A DNA stretch of 27,698 nucleotides from the NCBI GenBank assembly GCA_002803225.1, contig NXFV01001818.1:1-27698 (forward strand). Direction: 5' to 3'. Of this stretch, positions 8,997 through 21,400 are shown in pieces; within the stretch, counting starts at the first letter, position 1, and each line of letters starts with the position of its first letter. The notes under the pieces are model-generated. The model was not told the origin of the DNA, ran no database searches, and was given only the letters and a program-made list of their open reading frames with translations. Source of the stretch: Gamarada debralockiae. Its lineage: Eukaryota > Ascomycota > Leotiomycetes > Helotiales > Hyphodiscaceae. The translations under genes were made by a program, and so were the position numbers.

Positions 8997-11905
8997 ATGA
9001 GTTCACCGTCGAATCAGGTGCATTGGGAGGCGTCTATGCTTAGAGCGGCCGTCTCGGAACCCACAATCAACGAACCTGCGCAAAGTATGAGCCCGCCGGC
9101 TAGCAAGAAAAATAAAGCACGAAAATACACACCGAAAGATTGGGATGCCCAGCGATCGGAGATCACCGAGCTGTGGAAGAATAATTATACTCTGAATAGA
9201 GTTATAGATTTCATGAGAGAACGTCACGGGCTTGATGCTACGTAAGGAGGCGCGCCTCTTCTGGTATATTCAGTGACTGATGTAATGTCAGCGCAAGGCA
9301 GTACAAGGATCGAATCAAGAGATGGGGTCTCAACAGGAACATCCAGTCACACGAGATGAAAGCTATCATAAGGAAGCAGCAGGAACGAGCGTTGAGTGGT
9401 AGAAGATCTGCCTTTCGAGTCCGAGGCCGGCCAGTGAACCCAGAGAGGATCAATCGATATAAGAGGAACCATCACATGCAGCCTATTGGTGCAAACATGG
9501 ATAGGAATATGGACTGTACTATGGAGTCAGCAGGTATAGCCCTTGCTCCAATAAAGCTTAATTGGATGAGTGATCTAACTCACATATGAACGAGTAGCCA
9601 CTCCTGGAGCCATTAGCTGCTACACACCATCGGACACGGGAGCTCTCACACCACACGCAGTACCATCTCCACTGGGAGGTTCAAATCCACATCCTACAGC
9701 AATTTCGCAAGCTTTATTTCCATGCCAAGAATCGCATGGTGATTTATATGGCTTTGGTGATCCAGTTCCAGCACTTCCGTGCTCGCCTTCCGTCGCGCAG
9801 ATGACTAGTAGCTTCCACAGACAAGTTTCATCGCTCATGCCTATTGCAACATCACCAACCCTCTCATTCTCCCCTCCCATCGAATTAGATGAGAGTACGT
9901 TTATTGGTCAAGGCCTCACACTATTCTCTGACCCTTCGGTATCTCGACCGCACGACCATGACGTTTATGATAGTCAGCAATTAAACTGGGCCGCGAATGT
10001 CGCGAGTATCGAAGAGACTAAGAGCTTCAGGGAGGATGAGAATGATAGATATGACGGTACGCTAATACCTCCCTTCATCGTCCATATCTAACTATTACCG
10101 AAGACAAACAACATACGCGGCTGCAGCGATGGCTTTCCCCGTCCAATGTCCAAGATGACCTCATTAGATATCGACATCATCTTATGCCCTCGTCTTGCGA
10201 CCTTCTATTCCGCTCGCCTCAATTTGAAGCCTGGGAGACTGGAACGTATTCGTCCATTTTGAGGGTTTCTGGTCACCCTGGAGCAGGCAAAACCTACTTT
10301 GCCTCTGCAGTTTATGAACGGCTTCAAAAATCTGGGGGAATGGCTGCCTATTTCTTTTGCAAAAGCGGCTCCAAGGACATGGGGTCGACACTAGCCGTCT
10401 TGCGGACATTATTGTCACAAATCCTCAAACTAGAGAAGTCAGCATATGGAATCCTTATACCACTTTACCAGGAGAATGGCCGTATATCAGCAGACTCGAC
10501 GTCGGAGATACAGCATTTATTCGGCGAGCTATTGTCATCTGGGCTTCCCGTGCTACATCTGATAATTGATGCTGTCGATGAGCTAACGGACAGACTACAG
10601 CTCTTCCAAGCCTGCCAGTCATTTGTTTGCCAATCCAGCACAGTTGTAAAGATACTAGTGACTGGCCGTAATGAAACCGACATTGCAAAAGCTTTTGCAT
10701 CGTATCCCACTCTACAGATAACTTCGAAAATGACGAGGAGTCCGATCAAGAGCTATCTGGCGAAGAGACTATCTGAATGTGATACATTAACGGACCCTAG
10801 TCTCAAGAGAGCAGTTTCTGAGAGAGTCAACTACAGAGCAGATGGCCTCTGGCTTTATGCCAAGCTCATGATCGATGCTGTCACCGAGCTACCTTCAACT
10901 AGAGCAATCGAACGTCAACTAGAGCAGCTTCCAAACGGCCTTTCCGAAGTTTATTTTCAGATCCTCGAACGTCATGCGGATAAGCTATCATCATGGCAAT
11001 TTGAGTGGGCACAGCAGTTGTTTCTATGGGCCGATACGGAAGACTATTATTGGTTGCTAGGGAAAGGCGAAAAGCACTCAATAGATACTTCGGTCTTATC
11101 AGTCATCTTCCAGGCAGTCAACGTTGATGGGGACTCTCCTAACGATCCGCTTAGAATTGCTAAAGCCCTAGGCGGACCCGTCATGGAAATTATATTACCC
11201 ATAAATGACGGCCTAGGAGGCATCGACTATGTACATCTTAGCGCTAAGCAGTACATCATGTCAGCTTCAAGGACCAAACTGCCTTCCCAGCTACCTCGAC
11301 TGCTGAAACCAAGGAGACTTCGGCAGCTTTTTCGCGGCCGTACTGCTTTATGGTATTTCACAAATTGTATGGCAGGGAGAGCCAACCTAGAAATCTATCG
11401 CGGGGACCCCTATACTGCGTGCGATATTTGGTGGGACACACCACATCCAATAGTTGTATACGGGCTTTGGGACGCAGCGACTCTTGCTACTCTTCCTGAC
11501 GGATTAGACAGTGAGGAGATTGCTATGGCCCAATTTCTATGCGGGCTCCTTATTCAATTTTTAACAACAGACGATTGTCTCGTCTGGGTCGAGTCTGCGA
11601 TCATTATCAACTACTCTGGTGGTTGGCCGAACCTGCTTGAAAATGCTCAGAAAGTATTAAAGGCACTAGGTTCGAGCCCAATATCTAAGCATCAATTTTT
11701 CGAACGGTATTCACAAACGAGGTGGGACTTCTTTTGGCATTTTTCACATGTACTAGCGGCGACAGGTCCAAGATCTATGTCTGTGAAAAATAACATCTCT
11801 GAGAGAAGCTTATGTCGTTCTCGGTTTTCAGTCTCGAGTCTTTCGCTGCCAGTCTATCAAAAGATTTCGGCAATCGGGGAAAAGTATCGATATCTGGTTG
11901 AATAA
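8997..11905 (+). CDS. Clr5-NACHT STAND protein (NLR-like)
   Basis: Four exons, 8997-9241, 9292-9533, 9598-10056 and 10104-11905, give 915 residues in a continuous frame. The first intron interrupts a Clr5 domain that splicing restores (about residues 45-100, with DWDAQRSEITELW, FMRERHGLDATARQYKDRIK and RWGLNRN). An RGRP patch follows, then a low-complexity serine/proline linker. Exon 4 carries a NACHT-type NTPase: the lead-in RWLSPSNVQDDL, Walker A GHPGAGKT (about 372-379) and Walker B-like LIIDAVDEL (about 468-476). VHLSAKQYI further on matches the winged-helix region after fungal NACHT domains. No ankyrin, TPR or WD repeats are visible at the C-terminus, so the usual sensor repeat is missing or unrecognised. 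Fungal NACHT proteins are signal-transducing ATPases linked to non-self recognition; Clr5 is named after a fission yeast silencing factor. The last intron ends in AAG, not the more common YAG. It is probably not part of the metabolite pathway. Confidence 0.87.
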
Positions 11906-11993
11906 TCCTAAGTTTTTTATTGCAGAAAACTAAATGAACAATTTATTATGTCATAAAGGATATACATTAAGCGGACTAATATCCGGCATACTG
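11906..11993 (-). terminator. Short convergent 3' region with AATAAA signals
   Basis: Only 88 bp separate the stop codons of the convergent Clr5-NACHT and PKS-NRPS genes. On the minus strand AATAAA occurs at 11947-11942 and 11921-11916, about 50-75 bases past the PKS-NRPS stop, which are plausible polyadenylation signals. The 3' untranslated regions of the two genes probably overlap. Confidence 0.5.
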
Positions 11994-14900
11994 TCAGACG
12001 TTTCCCATACGCTCTTTAATCCTTTTTGTCATCTCCCCCAAGGCGCTGGCTTGGAACAAGTCCTGGAGGCTCAGAATTACGCCGAAGCTGGTTCGAATCA
12101 TGCTTTGGAGTTCAACCATTAGCAAAGAATTACCACCAAAGCGGAAAAAATCTGCAGAACGCGTGGAAACACCCTTGGACATCTCTGACGGTAGCACTTC
12201 CACCCACATTTCCTTCAACTCTGATTCCATAGCATTGAGATCTGACACCACATCTTCAAATGCAGGAGGCTGTGAAACCGGTAGCGCGGCGATGGCGGCA
12301 CGATCTCTCTTCAAGTGCACGGTCAAAGGCATGTTCTCGAGCGGGATGACCATTGCCGGAATCATGTATGATGGCAATGGGAGATGCGTGAGAAGCTTTT
12401 TCATAAAGAGGCTGCGAGAGCCGTTGCCGGTTGCGAATGATGGAGAGAAGGTAGCGTGGGCTACAACAAATTCGGGATCTCCACGCACAGTACAGACAAC
12501 GTCAGTAAATACACCTTTCGATGCTTGAAGGATAGAATTCTCAATATCCTCTAGCTCGATACGGATACCCCTCAATTTGACCTGGAGATCTCCTTCGATT
12601 CTTCCGTGAAACAAGACATGGCCATCCGGAGTAATGCTTCCTCTGTCGCCGGTGCGGTACATTCTAGTCCAGCCGTTTTTGGTGAATTCGGACGATGCCC
12701 AAGGATTGTCGAGAAATTTTTCACCAGAGAGCGTTTCGTTGTTGAGGTATCCGAGCGATACCCCGGCCCCGCCGATGACTATTTCTCCAGAGACGCCTGG
12801 CGCTACCGGATTCAAGTTGCCGTCGAGAATGTAGATCGAGTATCCAGGCATTGGTGTTCCCATGGGGATATTCTCCTTGCTGGACGTGTCATTCTGATAA
12901 TCGACTTGTACCTTAACAGCTGAGAGGGTTATCTCCGTCGGGCCATATGACTATTCAGGAACTCATAATCAGTATTACTTAGTTCAGATATGCTAGAAGG
13001 GTGTTGGGGTGAGAAATCCTCATGACAAGACCCGAAACAGTCAATATATAGGGGAGTGGATACGAACGTTGAAAAGCTTGAGGCCAGGTAAACCTAAGAG
13101 TCGGAACCCTTGTCTGAGGGAATCTGTGAGTCGATCACCCCCAGCAAAAGCGTGTTTCCAGGTACGGTTGTCCGCAACATGGTCTACACCGTGTCGAATC
13201 CAAGATAAGTACTCTGGTGGGGTCGCGCGGGTATAAGTGATTCCCTCAGATTGAATGATTTTCATGAGAGCCTGGGAGTCTCCATGGCGGGCTGCGTCGA
13301 CAACGAAGAGAGTTCCCCCATTGCAAAGAGCTACAAATACCTCGTCGATAGACATATCAAAGCTGAAGGCGGTCTGCTGGAGCACAACCTCTTTTCCAAT
13401 GCCGTAAACCTTTGTCAATGTTTCGATCGAATTTCTGATGCTGGAGTGTTTGAGCATGATTCCTTTCGGAACGCCTGTTGTCCCACTGGTAAAAAGTATA
13501 ATGCCAGCTGTCTCTGGCTTTGCCGTGATTGGGATTTTGAGCAGGTTCGAAGTTTCCAACAAGGAAACATTGATCACCCCAGAGTTTTCGAGTTTCAGAT
13601 GCTTCGCATCATGGGAGGTGGTGGAGTCAACTAGCACGGCAGTTGGCTGACAAGCCTTAACGATGCCTGCAAGACGAGGGAGACCATTCCGGTAGTCGAG
13701 CGGTACGTAAATTGCGCCAACACGCATGATTGCCAGCATCGAGCATATCCAATCCACGGCGGGCTCCTGAAAGATGCCGACACAGGAAGCTTCCACTCCC
13801 TCCATTTCCCTCAAGGAAGCAGCAATACACTGAACCCGAAGATCCATCTCTGTGTATGTAAGAACGTTGCCACAGCCATCTTTGATGGCCGCAGATTTGC
13901 CATGAGCCCCGACCATTTCATCGATCCTGTGCAGCAATGTCTCAGGCCAAGTCGTGGCTAACGGAGTCCCTTAAATGGCAGTCAGTATCTCAGCTTGCGA
14001 AAAAGTATAATGCACTTGAGCTATCAAGTGTTGCTTACCTGTACCAAGTTCCAGTCCTTGCGCTATATCAGCTTTTGTGAACAGTGAAGGCCGAGAAACG
14101 CGAGTCGCCGGATGCTCTGCGAAGGTCTCCAGCAGATGAACATACGTTTTGAGAATGATTTCCGCGTCCTCTTGTGAGTAAAGTGAACTCTGGGCGCCTA
14201 CGTAAATTGTAGATTCCCCGTCCAATGATTCCAGAGCCCCCAAACTAACGTCATAAGCATTACTATTTCGGCTAAGACCTTCTGGGGGAGAGTATGCCTC
14301 GTGGTCAAGAAACGAAGTCTTGAAGGTTTCTCGATAGTCGAAGCTTGTTTGAAATACCGGGCTATGAGTTGGATCCCTGGTAATGTTCAAGTCACCAAGA
14401 ATGACACTGAAAGGCACTTTCGAGTGCCCAACAGCAGCCATTACTTTTCCTCGTGCTTCCTTGACCGCATGAAGAAAGTTCTGTGTCGGGTTTAACTTGA
14501 ATCGAACTGGCAGGATATTCATGAGATTGCCAATAATCCCTAATAAATCATAATCTCGGGGTCAGTTTTGCTTCTCTGGTAAATTGGAGGAGAATCGCCG
14601 AAAAAGCAAAACAAGTAAGTAAAAGTCGCGAGAGGGAGCTTACCAGCATCTTTAGCGTCTGTCCTGTTCATGTCATTCACACCAATGCAAATGTCATCCG
14701 TGTTCAAGAATCTAAAGAGTAAAGTCTTCCAAACCGCCAGATGGAAATAAGCGGGAGAAACTTTCTGACTTCGGCACCTGTCTTTGATGCGAGTGGTCAT
14801 ATCGGCGCCAAGATTGATGCTGGCTCTAACCATGTGGTAGCGCTTGAGTATTTTCCGTGTGCTGAGCTGAGACATAGGAAACAGAGGGAGGACTGGAGGG

Positions 14901-15494
14901 AGTGTTGCAAATTCTCTGTTCCAAAATGATCTGTCCTCTGATGATTCACGACTCTCCACAAAAGACCGCTGTCTCGTAGCCCAGGTTGAGTACTGGAGCT
15001 GAGTGGAAGGGAAGGCGTCATTCTTGTAAGCCTGTTGAAGGTTCGCAAAGAGAACGTTAGAGCTCATACCGTCCATTACAATGTGGTGAAATCCCAGGAG
15101 AAGATAGAAAGTGTCAGCGGATTCTTCACACAAAGTAAGCCTGATCGTATCCCCTTTTTCGATATCATAAACGTGGTTTTCCATGGACTTGAAAACCTCC
15201 ATGAAATCCATTTGGCTTTTCACGGGCTGTTGCTTCAGTTGAAAAGCTGACGTTCTCATAATTCTTTGACAAGGTTCGTCTCCATTGGTGGAGAATGACG
15301 TTCGTAACGACTCATGGCTTTGGGACACCAACTCCACTGCTCTTTTCAGCCGAGCAGCATCTATGCTTCCTTTCACTTTGACCCAGAAAGTAATGTTGAA
15401 GGTGGTTGGATCTTCGAGGTATTGCCCCAGAAACCAAAAGCTAGATTGCCCATAAGACATCGGCTCTGTGCGCAAAATCTCTGACTCTGAGATA
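11994..15494 (-). other. NRPS half: C-A-T, ending after T
   Basis: The C domain begins with [10 protein letters not shown] and has the intact catalytic motif HHIVMDG (His2722-His2723..Asp2727). The A domain has [12 protein letters not shown] (about 3195-3206), [15 protein letters not shown] and [17 protein letters not shown]; its A10 motif is TVHLKRDR in place of the usual NGK.DR, with the lysine kept at about 3551. D235 (GrsA numbering) is present in FSFDMSIDE, which fits an alpha-amino acid substrate. The T domain has Ser3612 in FGGNSL. The chain ends 43 residues later at GNV-stop, where family members continue about 350-400 residues into an R or Dieckmann domain. Confidence 0.9.
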
Positions 15495-18400
15495 CTGATA
15501 ATCAAGTTAGTGATGATGCAAGCCAAGGAAATAGCACGGCAAAGCATTTATGGAGAAGATGATATACAACTTCTCAACCAACGTATTGCTTTCCCTGAAT
15601 AGTTTTTCTAAAGTTGGATTCGGACGATAGAATGTTGTTGAGCAAGGGCACGCTTACCTTGTTCCAACCTTACTTTCTGGTGCTTTATCTTGAGGGACCT
15701 TGGTTTCAGGCTCTGAAGGCGAGGTTGGTAAATCGACGTCGACCGTTGAGGTTGAGGAGGGAGGTGAGGATCTAAAAGAAGGCGTTGATGTTGTAGATGA
15801 AGGAGTGAGCCTTGGCGCAGCTGGTGCAGCGATGTTGTTGCTTGGGGACTTTTCACCAGAACCTGATTGTGGTGGTTGGAGACGCGAGATGACGGCCGTC
15901 GTAGAATGGTCTTTTGGAGATGACTTGGAGTCATGTGTTAACGCCTCACCAAACTTGGGCAGAATATTTTGAGGAAGCCTTTCCACTGCAAGGCCAACCA
16001 ATTCCACGGCGGAGGCCCCACCCAATATCTTCAACACTGGTAAGTCGATTTTCAATTCCTGCAAAAACCAGGTCCGGACGTCAACTGCGACTAGGGAGTC
16101 CAAGCCAAGCTCAATTAATGGCATATTCTCATCGATAGAGTTGTCACTTGAGAGATTCAAGCTTGAATTCAATTTCGCAATGAAAGCGGCTACTCTTATT
16201 AGCGGTGCAATCCAAGTAGGACACGAAGACAGAGGCTGGTGCAACTTACTTCGCAGTATCGTCACAACATTTTCAGGGGACTTGGCGGCCTGCAGAAGGG
16301 TTTTGACTGATATTCTGGCGACCTTGCTGCCCTTCTCATCTCCTACATATTCTCGGTTCTGGATGAAGTGCGAGAACTTAACCTGTGCGGCCCAGTATAC
16401 ACGGTTATCCTTATCGACGGTAAGTGTTCGAATACCAGAAATGAGCTCTGATTTCAGCCCAGAATCAGGCTTTCCGGAAATAACAGCTTCTGCAAATAGC
16501 TGGTGGAGATCTGGCTCCGACATCGGTAGGCTTACACTCATCAACCTCTTCAGTTGCTTCTCCGACATGACTGATGTTTTTACTTCTCGCTCCACATATC
16601 CCACTCCGGCAACTCGTGAGACTGCGGATAGTTTTGATGTCAGTAACCTCCACAATGAAGAAAGGCAAAGGGTAAATCAGGAAATACCCACTGTCTATAA
16701 CCGATCCAGCAAGGCCACGTTCTCGTCTTTGATTTACTAGCGCTTTCGTAAAGCTGTTCGCTGCCGAGTAAGCGCTTTGGCCACTATTTCCTATCGTGGC
16801 GACGACGGACGAGAATGCAATGAAGAAGTCGAGTGTGTTCTCTTTAAAAAGCTCGCTCAAGAATACTGTACCATCGATTTTTGGCTTGACGACCGTTTGA
16901 AATGTTTCGAGATCCATGTCTGAAAATGCTTGATCTCGTAGAACCAACGCGCCATTAGCTACTCCAGCAATGGCCGGGAATGTTAGACATATCTCTTCGT
17001 GCACTTTCCTCAAGTCGTCCCGATTTGTAACATCTCTGAAGATCTGTTAGAGAATGTGGATAGGGTAGATGGCGATAGGGGTTTTTCTTTACCCAGCCAG
17101 CCAGGATATTGTGACTCCGTTTGCCTTGTGCTTACTGATCCAATTGTCCTCCACTCTCCGGCTCCGACTCATTAAAACGATGTAACGAGCTCCATGATCT
17201 GCCATCCAGTCACAAATCGATTGGCCGAGGTCGCCAGCCAACCCAACTAGCCAGTATGTCTTATTCTCTTGGAAAATATTCTTTCTGGCATCGACAGTCT
17301 CAACGAGCGTAGAAACTTGCGGGTCCGAACGCCAATTGACAACGGAAATTGGATGATTCTGATTCACACCAGTTATTTCCTTCAAAGATATTATTGGAAG
17401 CGTGGTTGTATCCGTGAAAGAAGCTGAAGAAAAGAGTGATGACACAAATGAGCTGGCACTTTGTAGTGTGCCGGAAAGAAGGGCGTCACAGTCTGAGTCG
17501 GCAGCGAGAATGAATGAGTCCTTTGACAAAAGCAGCGAACTGTTGCCTCGCTGGCAGAGCTTCGGCAAAGCCGCTGAAATCTTCGATGCAACACCCTGGG
17601 TAGACTCCGAACCGGATTCCGAGTCGGATGATAGATCCAAGAACAGCGAAACATTGTTCGGTATTATTGACTTAATTGCTCGGGTTGAGCTTTGTGGATG
17701 AATGTAGAACCAAGCCTTGTTGTCACCTACCTTGCAGGATGTGTAGACGACCCGGCATTTGTTCGTTGTTGAAAGCACAGAAGCGAGTGCTGGGCTTGGC
17801 TCATGAACTAGGAGGACACCACCCGCTGATATTGTAGTCAATAAAAACTGGATGAAGATATAACCAACAATCAAAGACAAGTATTGTGCTTCAAGGCCAT
17901 CCGGGAGGCGAATGGGGATTGACCAAGCCTTGGGGATAGATATGGTTGATGCGTTGAGTGGAGATACCGATAGGACCTTGGACCCAGTTTGTTTATCCAC
18001 CCCGACACTGAAGAACATCCGACCGGCTGGTACTTGAAGTGCGTACAGAAGTGATGCATTGACGTGGATCAACGTGTGTGTATTGGGGTTGTGTCGAAAC
18101 GGGCTAGATTCTTCTCGAAGAACATACCGTATATCCAACCATTCCAAGCTAACGAGTGACGAGCTTAAATCCGAGAGCTTGGTGATGGGCCGTTTTGCTG
18201 AATTGTACCGTTTATTCTGTTCGATTTGAGGCTTAATCCGAGGAATATTGAATTTCTCATTTTCGACGATTACCTCGGTCTCAGTCGTCCATAAGAGATT
18301 TCCTTCGTGGTCAACCGCTTCCAATTCCTCGGCGATGTGTAACCGCAGAAGCATTTCAGCCAACAATGTCCCATTGATAATTTTGGATTGATCGATATCA

Positions 18401-21400
18401 AGCAGTTGATGTCGTAGTTGGGGTAGCTCGTAGGTAATGCATCTCATGAAGCCCACTGTCATAGCAGCATATGGGTCTTCGCGACGGTAGCCACGAGTCA
18501 ACCACAAGATGTTTCTTGCTGCCATGAAAACATTCTTAAGAACCTGCCAGCGCTCTTTTGACATGTTCTTGAACATCGGGCCATCAATCTCGGTTAAACT
18601 TAGAACCGTGCACATAGGAGGCACTTCAACATCTTGGAGCTCATCTAAGGTGATTGATGTTATAACTTGCTGAGATCTTGGACGTAAGAGATGTTCAACG
18701 TCTTCGATCAGCCTTGAGGTTTCCATCGTACTGCCCCCGATGAGAAGAAGATTGGAGATTGGAATCTGATCTAGTTTGGAGGAGAGCGGACGCCTGAGCG
18801 TATTCATGCTCTCGTCCACCGCCTGTGATACAAATACAGATGCCAAATACACAAGCGGATCGTCGAGGGGAGTGAAGGTATCGATACCAGAGAAGCCGGC
18901 CTTTTTGAGAAGCTTGTTCCAATGCGGTAACCTAGATAGCCGGGCAGTCAGTCTTTGGGTGTTTTGAGAATATCTCGGGAGTAAAGCTTGACGAAATTGG
19001 GACAACTTGAGAGTAAACGGACTACAAGAGTTGAATGAAGGTGAAAGAAATATCTCAACTAGGTTTGGGAGTACAAAGGGCAGCACATCCTTACTCGATC
19101 GTGGGCGCATAGCGCCTGCCATCGTCTCGACCCACCCACCAGCCAGGAAGGCCACCCATAACCAAGCCAACACGCATGGGCATATTGTCGACGATCTCGA
19201 GAAGAATGAGGTATCCGCCCGGTTTCAAAAGTCTTCGAGCGTTTTTCAGTGTTTCGTCTAGCGCCCGAGTTGCATGCAGAACGTTCGCCGCTAAAACAAC
19301 ATCATAGCCATGTTCGGTGAAGCCTTGCGGTATTGGGTCCTTCTCAATATCAAGGGCCTTGAAAATCATTTTGCTAGAGTGATCTTTGAAACTTTCTTGG
19401 GCCCTTGAAAGGAATCCAACTCCAATGTCCGTAAAGGTGTATGACGAGAAAGCAGCGCCGATTTCGGACAGAATGGGTGCGGTTGCTCCTCCAGTCCCAG
19501 CTCCTATCTCAAGGATGTCCATATGAGGAAACCTATGCACCAACTGGGCAACCATGCCTGTAAGAACATCATATGCGTGGTCGAATCCAAGAGCATTTTG
19601 GTAGTAGTCATCCAGCTTGTCGTCCTTTGTCATATGTTCGAGAATAGTTGTTTCGCCTCGAACCACAGCGGGAAGGTTTTCACCAACGGCTCGCATGATA
19701 TTGAAATCAGCATCAGAACCATAGCTAAATATGTATTAGCTGACAATCAGGCGTTCAAATATTCTCGATCTTACGAGTCCATAATAGAGCATATTTGCTT
19801 ATGAGTATCAGACACCCAGTCCTTTTGGGCGTAAGTGTGTTTCCCGCTCGACACGAGCTCGGTGACATGAGTTGCGCTGTCGAAAAGCGCCTCGTGATGC
19901 GGAGGAATTTCAATCGCAGCACGCTCTGTTTCCTAGAGAATAGCGAAGTCAACACGATTATCTCTGAGATATTCGGCGCCCCTAAGGGAATCGTCGACTG
20001 ATTCTCAACAATTCAGAAGTAGAAACAAGGTTCAAACAGAGTTTCAATCAGGGTAGGACGGAAAGAGCGGGCTATTCTCACAGTGACAGACTCGTTCAAG
20101 GATCTCAGGTAGTAAAGTGCCACACGTTCGCAGTCATATGCCTTCTTCAGTTGGCTCGCAGTAGCACGGTTGTTGCCAAGGAGGATGTCACCATCGGGAG
20201 ACGCAACACCCCAGACCGTCTCAGAAAACATATGACAATCATCTGCTTGTGTCGCTGGTGAAAAGGGGCGACAAACAAGACCTTCGATTTCAATGAATGT
20301 ATGGTTGCCATCGGTAGAGTGAACATTGATATCTCCAGTGATATTGTTCGGACTTGCCGCAGAGACTGTGCAATCGAAGGAGACGGGTTTGCTCATATTT
20401 TCAGCACACAATGAAGGAACTAACGAAACTCGCTGCATTCCTGTTGGTGCGTGAAGAGTCCAAAGCCTGCCGTCTCCTGGAGCGCTGAAAGCGGCGAACA
20501 TGCACTGCAAGGCCGTATCAAGCATCGAAGGATGAAAGTACAGCTTTGAGACTGAATAATTCTCTAAAGGAGGCAAAATTATACCGCTTGCCATTCCTAA
20601 TCGTCGAGTAAGAGTTGACATGGCCCTGAAGTCGCCTGAATAGCCATATCCTAATGCAGACAGGCCAGCGTAGAACTCATCCACGTCGACCTCAGCCATC
20701 ACTAAGTCCAATTTTGCTGGGCTTGGAAGGACGTCCACCGCTATTTCACTCAGGTGTATTTCAACGTTTGCGGATGCGCTGATGGCCATCTTGCCCGAGC
20801 CTCTGCTCACAGAGGAGTAGGAGGTGTACTTAGCTTTGATCAAAGCATCTTCGAAGACTGTGATGTTTGACATGCTCACAACAACTTCAGCGCCCGTCTC
20901 ATCGTCAATCGCGATTGCCTTGCTGATTATGAGATCAGTCAGCTCGATGAGCCTGACTGGGCGTCCGCTTGCTATCTGCATTGCTGCCTCCATGGCCAAG
21001 GCTATGTAGCCAGTAGCTGGAAAGACGGTTTGCTGGAGAACTCGGGATTAGCATTGCCTACCACAGTGGGTTTGAGATTGCTCTTACTCCTTGGAGTGCA
21101 TGCCCAGAAAGCCAGGGAAGTTCTCGGACTTTAAGAACATTCTCCCATCGCCATTCGTCCTCGACTCCATCTGGAGTCCGCCTTCCCAGAAACTCATGGA
21201 TTGCGGTCTCTTGGGTCCGGTATTGCTTGCCTCCCCGTGACTCGTTCCAATACTCTCTCTCGTGATTCCAGGTATAGGATGGAAGCCCTTTCAACGGGAT
21301 TGAATGGTCGCTGTTATTGTAGTGGATTGTTTGGAATGTCGCAAAATTTACCGCTGAGCCGCCGCCATGAGTCCAAATTGAGCCAAGAGCGTTCATGAAA

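Noticed and set aside
10184..11990. A hidden R or Dieckmann domain downstream of the PKS-NRPS stop
   Set aside because: The minus strand here holds only short frames, while the plus strand is a continuous NACHT-protein exon. No reductase-like sequence was seen.
15495..15682. Alternative donor in the PKS-NRPS linker (GTAAGG near 15670 with a different acceptor)
   Set aside because: It also keeps the frame, but the model with the donor at 15657 has the longer supported linker; the difference is a few residues in a low-complexity region.
15700..17701. Plus-strand frames at 15700-15972, 16141-16740 and 17402-17701
   Set aside because: They are antisense to the ACP/linker and KR exons of the synthase and show no domain of their own.
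17300..18900. An active cis enoyl reductase between MT and KR
   Set aside because: The region is the right size but lacks a glycine-rich NADPH motif, and an adjacent trans-ER supplies the function.
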